From NCBI GenBank assembly GCA_964550345.1, contig CAZJYZ010000001.1:124001-188000 (forward strand): DNA of 64,000 nt, in the 5' to 3' direction. Position 1 is the first letter of the stretch, and each line of letters starts with the position of its first letter. Below are positions 9,825 through 16,768 of this stretch, piece by piece. Under the pieces are notes generated by a model. It saw only the letters and a program-made list of their open reading frames with translations, did no database searches and was not told the origin of the DNA. The DNA comes from JAAEUB01 sp964550345 (GTDB taxonomy: Bacteria > Pseudomonadota > Alphaproteobacteria > Rhodobacterales > Rhodobacteraceae). Position numbers and translations under genes: made by a program.

Positions 9825-9856
9825 GGCCCCGCCTTTTTGGTGGGGCCTTTTTTTTT
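9825..9856 (+). terminator. Intrinsic terminator of the xdh/transporter operon
   Basis: The arms GGCCCCGCC (9825-9833) and GGTGGGGCC (9839-9847) pair with one G-T wobble around a 5-nt loop and are followed by nine T residues. It lies 24 nt after the BMP gene stop. Confidence 0.93.
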
Positions 9857-9868
9857 GCAAATATTTGC
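9857..9868. promoter_or_regulatory. 12-bp palindrome upstream of EF-hand gene
   Basis: GCAAATATTTGC is a perfect 12-bp palindrome just after the terminator and 66 nt before the EF-hand gene start. The same 10-mer core occurs at 371-380 and 14760-14769. It could be an operator; no regulator can be named. Confidence 0.3.
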
Positions 9869-9933
9869 GACGGAAAGCGGACAGGGAGCCGTATAGGAGA
9901 TAATGGACATATGCAAATACAAGGATAAAGCAA

Positions 9934-10422
9934 ATGAAAACCCCTATTACTCTCACCGCAATCGCATTGGTATTCATGACAGCCCCGGCTTTCGCTCAGA
10001 ATGTCCCCGGCGCCCATTTCGTTGAAAACTTCGATATGAACGAAGACGGAGTGGTAACTCTGGCAGAGATCAAGGAAAAACGTGGCGAGATTTTCTATAT
10101 GCTCGATCAGGACGAAAATGGCGTTCTGGACAGCGCCGAATATGATGCTTTTGATGAACTCCGCGCCGCCGACCATGCTCAGCAAGAAGAAGAACAGCAA
10201 GGCGGTGGTCAGGGAAATGGCGGTCACGGAAATGGCGGAAAGGGCCAAGGCGGTCAGGGTAACCAGGGCGAAGGCATGACCCGTGAAGTTACCGATCTGA
10301 ACGGTGACGGAGAAGTTACAGAGGAAGAATTTCTGACCGCTGCCGAAGGCTGGTTCCTGAACAAAGACCGTAACAATGACGGTGTCATCACAACCAAAGA
10401 TTTTGGTCCTCGCAGAGGTTAA
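9934..10422 (+). CDS. Secreted EF-hand calcium-binding protein with Gly-rich linker
   Basis: A 162-residue exported protein. A Sec signal peptide ends near residue 21 (APAFA-QN). Four canonical 12-residue EF-hand loops are visible: Asp34-Glu45, Asp58-Glu69, Asp121-Glu132 and Asp145-Asp156, the last ending in Asp instead of Glu. The two EF-hand pairs are separated by an acidic-Gln patch and a Gly/Gln/Asn-rich linker at about 84-114. Such proteins probably bind calcium in the periplasm or outside the cell, but the role of this one is unknown. It is monocistronic: an independent terminator lies at 10467-10495. Confidence 0.88.
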   Translation: MKTPITLTAIALVFMTAPAFAQNVPGAHFVENFDMNEDGVVTLAEIKEKRGEIFYMLDQDENGVLDSAEYDAFDELRAADHAQQEEEQQGGGQGNGGHGNGGKGQGGQGNQGEGMTREVTDLNGDGEVTEEEFLTAAEGWFLNKDRNNDGVITTKDFGPRRG

Positions 10423-10466
10423 TAACTTCCCGTCAGATACTGCACCCTTACCATCTGACAAAATCC

Positions 10467-10495
10467 AAGGCCCGACATCTGTCGGGCCTTTTTCT
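10467..10495 (+). terminator. Intrinsic terminator after EF-hand gene
   Basis: A perfect 10-bp stem, AAGGCCCGAC (10467-10476) with GTCGGGCCTT (10481-10490), a 4-nt loop, then a T-rich tract. Confidence 0.93.
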
Positions 10496-10522
10496 TTTTC
10501 AACACCTATGGCAAAGGGGAGT

Positions 10523-11596
10523 ATGACTGACTTTCTTGTAATTGGCGGCGGTATCGCCGGACTATCTGCCGGAGCGGCTTTGTCCAAATTGGGGAAAGTC
10601 ACACTTCTGGAAGGTGAAGATACACTTGGCTATCACAGCTCCGGCAGGTCAGCCGCTTTGTTCGAACCAACATATGGCTCGGCTTCGACCGTCGCACTCA
10701 ACCGCGCCAGTGCCGACTTTTTTCACACCACCGAAAACCTGCTGTCTCCACGCGGGTTGATGATGGTTGGATTGGATGGTGAGCGGGAAGCCTTTGAGGC
10801 TGGCCTGAAACAGATGTCCATGCATGCCATAGGCACGGATGAAGCCTGTGACCTAATTCCGGTGTTGAATCTGGAAGCCGTGACTATGGCAGGATACCAC
10901 GCTGAGGCGTGGGATATAGATACCGATCTGTTGATGCAGACTTTTGCTGGAAAAATCCGGAAATCGGGCGGAAAGGTTTTGACCGATAGGAAAGTCTCGG
11001 CGGTTACACGCGTTAAAGATGGGTGGCAGGTCGTTGCGGCAGGCGAAAGTTTTTACACCCGCATTGTGGTTAATGCTGCCGGCGCCTGGGCCGATCATGT
11101 GGCGGTAATGGCGGGAATTACTCCGATCGGCATCCAACCCTTCAGACGCTCAATAGCGCGGGTTTCAGCCCCCACAGATTATGATGTCAGCCGCTGGCCA
11201 ACCCTGTTTGGGCCAGGGGAAACCTGGTACATGAAGCCTGACGCGGGGTGCCTTCTGGTCTCACCCGCAGATGAGACACCGGTCGACCCGCATGACGCAT
11301 GGGCCGAGGAATTGACACTGGCAGAGGGAATTGCCCTTTATGAAGAGCGTGTTTCTGTTCCCGTGACACGGATGGTGGCTAATTGGGCCGGCCTGCGCAG
11401 TTTTGCACCCGACAGAAACCTTGTGATCGGCCCGGATACCAGGGACGACACCTTCCTTTGGATGGCCGCACAAGGCGGATATGGTTTCCAGACCTCCCCA
11501 GCCGCCAGCCGCTTGTTGGCTGATCTTGCCGGTGGTGCTGTATCCGAACTTGACGACGAAAGTCTATCAAACCTGTCCCCCGACCGTTTTGAATAA
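10523..11596 (+). CDS. FAD-dependent oxidoreductase, D-amino-acid/glycine oxidase (DAO) family
   Basis: A 357-residue flavoprotein. The N-terminus MTDFLVIGGGIAGLSAG carries the Rossmann FAD motif GGGIAG at 8-13, followed by the DAO-family HSSGRSAALF segment. A second conserved stretch is VVNAAGAWAD and the C-terminus has LRSFAPDRNLVIGPD. The enzyme likely oxidises an amino acid or amine in the cytoplasm; the substrate is not evident. The start was set at 10523 because a longer frame would extend through the upstream terminator; an AAGGGGA box lies just before this ATG, though with short spacing. Confidence 0.87.
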   Translation: MTDFLVIGGGIAGLSAGAALSKLGKVTLLEGEDTLGYHSSGRSAALFEPTYGSASTVALNRASADFFHTTENLLSPRGLMMVGLDGEREAFEAGLKQMSMHAIGTDEACDLIPVLNLEAVTMAGYHAEAWDIDTDLLMQTFAGKIRKSGGKVLTDRKVSAVTRVKDGWQVVAAGESFYTRIVVNAAGAWADHVAVMAGITPIGIQPFRRSIARVSAPTDYDVSRWPTLFGPGETWYMKPDAGCLLVSPADETPVDPHDAWAEELTLAEGIALYEERVSVPVTRMVANWAGLRSFAPDRNLVIGPDTRDDTFLWMAAQGGYGFQTSPAASRLLADLAGGAVSELDDESLSNLSPDRFE

Positions 11597-11648
11597 ATCA
11601 GGTTTTTGGATGTTAAAATTGGCTTGCCAGATCTCTAACAGTCAATAA

Positions 11649-11670
11649 AATACCGGTATTCCGGTATTCC
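11649..11670. promoter_or_regulatory. Palindrome and tandem repeat upstream of dctB-like gene
   Basis: AATACCGGTATT (11649-11660) is a perfect 12-bp palindrome and its half CCGGTATT is repeated immediately (CCGGTATTCCGGTATTCC). It lies 12-33 nt before the kinase start, a likely operator or promoter-proximal site. Confidence 0.3.
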
Positions 11671-11681
11671 AGGAAACTTAA

Positions 11682-13508
11682 ATGGATCATATCCAGATTT
11701 CTGCATTTCCGGATTATTGGCAATCCCGGCAGACACGGTTTAACGTGCCCCTTATGTTTACCAAACGCCGCGCCTTCCTGATTATAGCATTTGCTACCTT
11801 CGTTGGAATTGTCAGCGGGGGTGTGTGGTCTCTCGCCTACCGTGCTGCGCTCGATCAACTGGCGCAAACCGGCCTAGGTAATCTGACGCTGGCATCAGAT
11901 CGACTGACGGGTCACCTATTTGGGTACCGTGAACTTGCGGTGGTCCTTTCGGAACATCCGGTACTTAAGGAGCTTTTGACCAACGAGGGCAGCAATGTTG
12001 AGGCCAACGAGCTGCTACGAAGTATAGCCGATAAAACCGGTGCGTGGTCTCTGGAGCTCATAAACACTGCGGGTCAAATAGTAGCGGCTTCCTCTCAGGA
12101 GCTTACAGAAATTGACACGAAACTGGCGCCCTACAGGCGTGCCCTGAACGGTGCTTTGGGTACAGCCGACCGGGTTGAAACCGGCGATGCTGGCTCACCC
12201 AGGCGTCTATTTTCATTTGCCGCACCGGTTTTTGCCGGCGGTGGTCCATCGCGCGGCGCCGTCGTGGCCGAAGTTGATATCTGGCTGTTTGAGCAAAACT
12301 GGCCAACCAGTGAAACTGCAGTTTTCTTTGTCAATCAAGCGGGGCAAATTATCGTCTCAAATCGATCCGAGCTGATCTTGCCATCAGGCAATGACGGCGG
12401 ATTCCCAGGCAATATCAGCAGATTTCAGAATGGGCATGAAATCTGGTCACTGAAGGCTGGTCCGTACTTGCCAACGGAAGCTCTCAAGCTGGTACGGGAC
12501 CTGCCAGTAGTAGGGCTGACAGCTGAAATTCTGCTGGACACAACTCCGGCACGCCAAAGGGCGGCACTTCAGGCAGCCGCGGCGGCAGCGCTCTGTATGG
12601 CATTCGGAGCCTTTCTTTTCGTGGCTGCCGAAAGGCGCCGTAGTCTGGCCGCCAGTCTGGCACAGGAAGAGGCCGCAAATTCTTTACTCGAGGCCCGCGT
12701 TGCTCAGCGCACCGAAGCGCTAATGACCGCCAACACCGACCTGTTACGTGAGGTCGGCGAGCGGCGTGAGGCAGAGGCAGCTTTAACAATAGCACAGGCC
12801 GAACTGGTTCAAGCCGCAAAGCTAAGCGCCCTTGGGCAGATGAGTGCCGGCATCAGCCATGAGCTCAATCAACCCTTAATGGCTATCCGGACATTCGCGG
12901 AAAACGGTTCGGTTTTTCTTGAGCGAAAGGACAAGGTGCAAGCCGAGAGCAACTTCAGGCGTATTTCCGACCTTGCCCGGCGCATGGCCCGGATCATCCA
13001 GAATCTGCGGGCGTTCGCACGCAACGAAAACGAGCCAATGACCAAGGTTGATCTGGTGCAAGTAATTGATAATGCTGTGGAGCTAACTCAGGCACGGCTG
13101 AAGGCAGATGACATCAAACTTGTTTGGTCGCCTCCGGGAATGCCGGTTTTTGCAACTGGTGGCGAAGTGCGCCTCGCGCAAGTTTTGGTCAATCTGATCA
13201 CCAATTCAGCCGACGCCATGGCCGGGCAAACCCGGGAAAAAACCATTAACATCAGTATTGAAACCGGTCGCAAATTGACTGTTTCAGTTTGCGACACTGG
13301 GCCAGGTATCGAAGATCCCGAAAGGGTTTTTGAGCCATTCTATACGACTAAAGAGGTGGGAAACGCCGAAGGAATGGGGCTGGGCCTTTCCATATCATAC
13401 GGTCTGGTGCAGAGTTTTGGTGGCAATATTCGATGTGATAACAGCCCGGATTCAGGCGCAACATTCACGATCGAACTGGAATACTGGCCCGCGGAGAAGG
13501 CAGCATGA
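11682..13508 (+). CDS. dctB: DctB-like membrane sensor histidine kinase
   Basis: A 608-residue sensor kinase with the layout of C4-dicarboxylate sensor DctB: membrane helix at about 31-51, a periplasmic double-PAS-like domain to about 290, a second helix at about 292-315, a coiled coil at 320-385, then the kinase core. The H-box ISHELNQPLMA places the phosphorylated residue at His393. The N-box NLITNSADAM has Asn508 nearby, and CDTGPGIED plus GMGLGLS form the ATP lid. The start has an AGGAA box 6 nt upstream. It overlaps the regulator by 4 nt and precedes a dctPQM transporter, so dicarboxylate sensing is likely. Confidence 0.88.
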   Translation: MDHIQISAFPDYWQSRQTRFNVPLMFTKRRAFLIIAFATFVGIVSGGVWSLAYRAALDQLAQTGLGNLTLASDRLTGHLFGYRELAVVLSEHPVLKELLTNEGSNVEANELLRSIADKTGAWSLELINTAGQIVAASSQELTEIDTKLAPYRRALNGALGTADRVETGDAGSPRRLFSFAAPVFAGGGPSRGAVVAEVDIWLFEQNWPTSETAVFFVNQAGQIIVSNRSELILPSGNDGGFPGNISRFQNGHEIWSLKAGPYLPTEALKLVRDLPVVGLTAEILLDTTPARQRAALQAAAAAALCMAFGAFLFVAAERRRSLAASLAQEEAANSLLEARVAQRTEALMTANTDLLREVGERREAEAALTIAQAELVQAAKLSALGQMSAGISHELNQPLMAIRTFAENGSVFLERKDKVQAESNFRRISDLARRMARIIQNLRAFARNENEPMTKVDLVQVIDNAVELTQARLKADDIKLVWSPPGMPVFATGGEVRLAQVLVNLITNSADAMAGQTREKTINISIETGRKLTVSVCDTGPGIEDPERVFEPFYTTKEVGNAEGMGLGLSISYGLVQSFGGNIRCDNSPDSGATFTIELEYWPAEKAA

Positions 13509-14725
13509 CACACCGGGTATTGGTGGTTGACGACGACGCAATGGTGCGTGAAGCATTAGCGCAAACGCTCGTTTTGCATGGGCTGACGCCAGTACCAGCG
13601 GCCTCGTATATTGAAGCAAAGGACAATATCACATCTGATTTTCCAGGCGTTGTGCTCAGCGACATTCGCATGCCGGGTAAAGACGGGTTTGCCCTACTCG
13701 AATATTCGCGAAGCATCGACGCAGATTTGCCGGTGATCTTGCTAACTGGCGAGGGCGATATTCCCATGGCCGTGCGCGGCATGACCGAAGGCGCATTTGG
13801 GTTTTTAGAAAAGCCCTGCGACCCAGGTGAGTTACTGGCGGTAATCGAAAAGGCACTGCGCACCCGGTCACTGGTGTTGGAGAACCGTCAGTTGCGAAGC
13901 CGGGTTGAGAACGGGGATGCCGCTGCGCGGCTGCTTACAGGTGCTTCACAACAGGCGGAAGACCTGCGCGAAAACGTGCGCAAAGCAGCCCGTACCCAAG
14001 CCGAAGTGCTGATCACTGGCGAACCGGGATCGGGCACTGCGAAAGTTGCTGACGCCATCCACCAGATGTCAAGCGACGCGATGCGACCCTTTATCAAAGT
14101 ATCCGCTGCCGGACTTGATCGGGCCATTTTGGACGCCAGTGTGGAAAAGGCACGCGGTGGAACCCTCTTTCTGGACGAAGTTGCGGCGCTGGACCCGGCC
14201 ATGCAATTTGCCTTGCTGGATCTTTTGGAACATTCCCTGCCCACCCGCCTGATCACTGGAACCTACCGCGATATTGAAGCAGAAGGCTTTAATGCTGATC
14301 TCTATTATCGGCTGGATATTGTTCGCATCCGAATACCGGCCCTGCGTGAGCGGGTTTCAGACATTCCAATTCTATTTCGCCACTATGTCGCTACCGCGTG
14401 CGAACAAGCAGCTTTGCCTGAACCTGAAATCACGCCGGACATTGACGCCCACTTGATGGCACAAGATTGGCCTGGAAATGCCCGCGCCTTAATGAACGTT
14501 GCAATGCGCTATGCCATGGGTTTCGGGCTGGAAGGTGGCGAAAAGCCCGAAAATCGTGGGTTAACCGAGCGTCTGGCGCAGGTTGAACGCGCGCTTTTGG
14601 TAGAAGCCTTGCGACGCCATAAAGGGGCTGCAAGTGCAGCCGCTCTTGAACTGAAACTGCCGCGCAAAACCTTTTATGACAAGCTGGCACGCCACGGGAT
14701 TCGCCCTGACAACTTTCGCCCTTGA
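13505..14725 (+). CDS. dctD: DctD-like response regulator with degenerate sigma-54 activator domain
   Basis: A 406-residue regulator. The receiver domain is intact: acidic pocket Asp9-Asp11, phosphoacceptor Asp53 (LSDIRMPG), Thr81 and Lys103. The central AAA+ domain is damaged in a specific way. The Walker A region reads GEPGSGTA (172-179), with Thr where lysine belongs, and the segment that should hold the GAFTGA sigma-54 contact loop is missing: about 15 residues between AAGLD and GGTLFLDE are lost. Walker B is kept, as are an arginine-finger region and WPGNARAL. A Fis-type helix-turn-helix ends the protein (about 368-402). It probably activates without sigma-54 remodelling, by analogy with the GAFTGA-less NtrC of Rhodobacter capsulatus. 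Confidence 0.87.
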   Translation: MTHRVLVVDDDAMVREALAQTLVLHGLTPVPAASYIEAKDNITSDFPGVVLSDIRMPGKDGFALLEYSRSIDADLPVILLTGEGDIPMAVRGMTEGAFGFLEKPCDPGELLAVIEKALRTRSLVLENRQLRSRVENGDAAARLLTGASQQAEDLRENVRKAARTQAEVLITGEPGSGTAKVADAIHQMSSDAMRPFIKVSAAGLDRAILDASVEKARGGTLFLDEVAALDPAMQFALLDLLEHSLPTRLITGTYRDIEAEGFNADLYYRLDIVRIRIPALRERVSDIPILFRHYVATACEQAALPEPEITPDIDAHLMAQDWPGNARALMNVAMRYAMGFGLEGGEKPENRGLTERLAQVERALLVEALRRHKGAASAAALELKLPRKTFYDKLARHGIRPDNFRP

Positions 14726-14734
14726 GCACGGTAT

Positions 14735-14776
14735 ATTGTGCGGATTTCCGCACAATTACGCAAATATTTGTGCGAA
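14735..14776. promoter_or_regulatory. Candidate DctD operator, two sites upstream of dctP
   Basis: Site 1 is a perfect inverted repeat: ATTGTGCGGA (14735-14744), TT, TCCGCACAAT (14747-14756). Site 2, about three helical turns downstream, is an imperfect palindrome around GCAAATATTTG with a good TTGTGCGAA half-site at 14768-14776. Fis-family regulators of the DctD type bind GTGCGG-like dyads in my recollection of rhizobial dctA upstream sites (not checked). The position between the regulator and dctP supports this role. Confidence 0.6.
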
Positions 14777-14968
14777 ACTACGCGCACCGCACCTTAGCAA
14801 TCGGCACCTGATTACGGCTTGAACAGATATATCCTATTGTTTTTAAACATAATACCCGATCGGCCTAAAGCATGATTTCTTTTTCTTGAGTGGCAGGCAA
14901 AACTGGTCCCCTATGCGTGAGTGCGCCTTTGTTGGCGACAAATCTATATCAGTCTGGGAGGACACATC

Positions 14969-15970
14969 ATGAAGATCGTAACCATGGCCGCAGCGGCTCT
15001 GGCACTGGGCGTCACAGCAAATGTGGCAAATGCCAGCTGTGAAGACGGTGAAATTGTCATCAAGTTCAGCCACGTCACCAACACAGATCGCCACCCGAAA
15101 GGCATCGCGGCAACATTGCTGGCCGAACGGGTGAACGCCGAAATGAACGGATCGGCCTGTATGGAGGTCTACCCGAACTCGACCCTCTATAACGACAACC
15201 AGGTTCTGGAAGCGATGCTGCAAGGCGATGTCCAGCTGGCGGCCCCTTCCTTGTCCAAATTCGAAGCCTTCACCAAGCAATTCCGCATTTTTGACCTGCC
15301 CTTCATGTTCAAGAACATGGATGCTGTTGATGCGTTCCAAAACTCCGAAACCGGTCAGGCGATGAAAGAAAGCATGACCCGCCGTGGGCTTTTGGGTCTG
15401 GCCTTCTGGCATAACGGGCTGAAGCAATTCTCGGCCAACGTACCGCTTGAAGCGCCGACCGATGCCGCTGGTCTGAAATTCCGGGTACAGCCTTCGGACG
15501 TGCTGGTTGCGCAAATGGAAGCCCTTGGCGCCAGCCCGCAGCCGATGGCGTTTTCGGAAGTTTACGGCGCCCTGCAAACCGGCGTTGTCGACGGGCAGGA
15601 AAACACCTGGTCGAATATCTACGGTCGTAAATTCTTTGAGGTACAGGCCGGTGTGACCGAAACAAACCACGGGATCATCGACTACCTGGTGGTAACCAAT
15701 GTTGACTGGTGGGAAGGTCTGGATGCCGACATTCGCGACCAGCTGGATACTATCCTGAAGGAAGTAACCCAAGCGCGCAACGGCGAAGCCTTTGCAGTCA
15801 ACGAAGACGCCAAACAGGCGATTATTGATGCCGGTGGTGTGATCCGTACGCTTTCAGCTGATCAGCGTTTTGCCTGGGTTGAGGCAATGATGCCAGTCTG
15901 GGAGCAATTTGAAGGTGACGTGGGTGCCGACAATATCGCGGCAGCACAAGCCATCAACGCGCAGCACTGA
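14969..15970 (+). CDS. dctP: TRAP transporter substrate-binding protein DctP
   Basis: A 333-residue periplasmic binding protein with a short signal peptide cut near residue 22 (VANA-SC). The DctP family pattern is clear: IVIKFSHVTNTDRHPKG near the mature N-terminus, the SLSKFE and PFMFKNMDAVDAF segments, and the ligand-arginine motif LKFRVQPSDV followed by WSNIYGRKF. It captures C4-dicarboxylates or similar carboxylates (family knowledge). The start at 14969 has a GGAGG box 7 nt upstream; a longer frame from 14921 has none. A pair of stable stem-loops separates it from dctQ. Confidence 0.93.
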   Translation: MKIVTMAAAALALGVTANVANASCEDGEIVIKFSHVTNTDRHPKGIAATLLAERVNAEMNGSACMEVYPNSTLYNDNQVLEAMLQGDVQLAAPSLSKFEAFTKQFRIFDLPFMFKNMDAVDAFQNSETGQAMKESMTRRGLLGLAFWHNGLKQFSANVPLEAPTDAAGLKFRVQPSDVLVAQMEALGASPQPMAFSEVYGALQTGVVDGQENTWSNIYGRKFFEVQAGVTETNHGIIDYLVVTNVDWWEGLDADIRDQLDTILKEVTQARNGEAFAVNEDAKQAIIDAGGVIRTLSADQRFAWVEAMMPVWEQFEGDVGADNIAAAQAINAQH

Positions 15971-16006
15971 TTTGCTTGTGTAACCAGTACGGTCGTTTAT
16001 TGGCCA

Positions 16007-16062
16007 GGCGGGCCATCGTGCCCGCCGAACAACATAGCACGGCCCATACCCTTGGGCCGTGC
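16007..16062 (+). other. Two intercistronic stem-loops between dctP and dctQ
   Basis: Hairpin 1 pairs GGCGGGC (16007-16013) with GCCCGCC (16020-16026). Hairpin 2 pairs GCACGGCCCA (16037-16046) with TGGGCCGTGC (16053-16062), a perfect 10-bp stem with a 6-nt loop. No T-tract follows, so these are more likely RNA-stability elements that protect the dctP message than terminators. Confidence 0.75.
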
Positions 16063-16103
16063 CAAGCAAAAACCGGATCAACCGGCCGCCATGGGAGGGA
16101 CAG

Positions 16104-16766
16104 ATGAGTACGCATTCCGACACACGCGCAGGGTTTGAGGAAACGGTGATCGCCGTGCTCCTTGGGCTTATGGCGATACTCACCTTCATAAACGTGGTTT
16201 TAAGATATCTTTTTAATGCCTCGCTGATCTGGGGGCTTGAGGTCGTTTTGATCCTGTTCGCGTGGTTGGTTCTGTTCGGGGTCAGCTATGGGGTAAAAAC
16301 TACCGCACATTTGGGCGTCGATGCATTAACCAACCTGCTGCATCCAAGCCTGCGCCGGGTGGTCGCGCTTTTCGCCGCAACCCTGTGCATCGCATATGCA
16401 TTTTTACTTACAAAAGGCGCCTGGGATTACTGGGCGCCGTTCGCTGAATTACCACCTACCGAAGGGCGTTGGTTCCCGCTGGGCTTTGACACGGATGCAC
16501 GCGGGCGATCCTTTTACATCACCGATCAGGTACCCATGCCGGGATTCTTGCGCTTTCTTGAGGACCTGATCAATTACGGTGACGAATACGATAAACTGCC
16601 AAGGGTCATACCCTATGCAATCCTGCCCATAGGTGCTGGTTTGCTGCTTTGGCGGTTCTTACAGGCCACTTGGGCAATCTGGACCGGGAGCCAGGACAGC
16701 CTGATTGTCAGCCACGAAGTTGAAGACGAAATCGAACAAATCCAATCTGACGAGCAGGAGAGCTAA
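16104..16766 (+). CDS. dctQ: TRAP transporter small membrane subunit DctQ
   Basis: A 220-residue membrane protein with four predicted helices (about residues 12-35, 45-68, 88-108 and 180-200), larger than the usual DctQ of about 160-180 because of a soluble insertion between helices 3 and 4. The family pattern NVVLRYLFNASLIWGLEVVL is seen near residues 30-50. The start at 16104 is chosen for the GGGAGG box directly upstream. Two nt separate it from dctM. Confidence 0.9.
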   Translation: MSTHSDTRAGFEETVIAVLLGLMAILTFINVVLRYLFNASLIWGLEVVLILFAWLVLFGVSYGVKTTAHLGVDALTNLLHPSLRRVVALFAATLCIAYAFLLTKGAWDYWAPFAELPPTEGRWFPLGFDTDARGRSFYITDQVPMPGFLRFLEDLINYGDEYDKLPRVIPYAILPIGAGLLLWRFLQATWAIWTGSQDSLIVSHEVEDEIEQIQSDEQES

Positions 16767-16768
16767 CA

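Noticed and set aside
9598..10602. 334-codon minus-strand frame across the end of the BMP gene and the EF-hand gene
   Set aside because: It spans two intrinsic terminators and two well-supported genes on the other strand.
11682..14725. An NtrB/NtrC nitrogen-control pair instead of DctB/DctD
   Set aside because: The two-helix kinase with a large periplasmic domain and the neighbouring dctPQM favour DctB/DctD.
14777..14968. A sigma-54 promoter for dctP
   Set aside because: Candidates such as TGGCAGG at about 14892 lack the GC element at the required distance.
14843..15772. 309-codon minus-strand frame opposite dctP
   Set aside because: It is a shadow of dctP and would cover the dctP promoter and operator.
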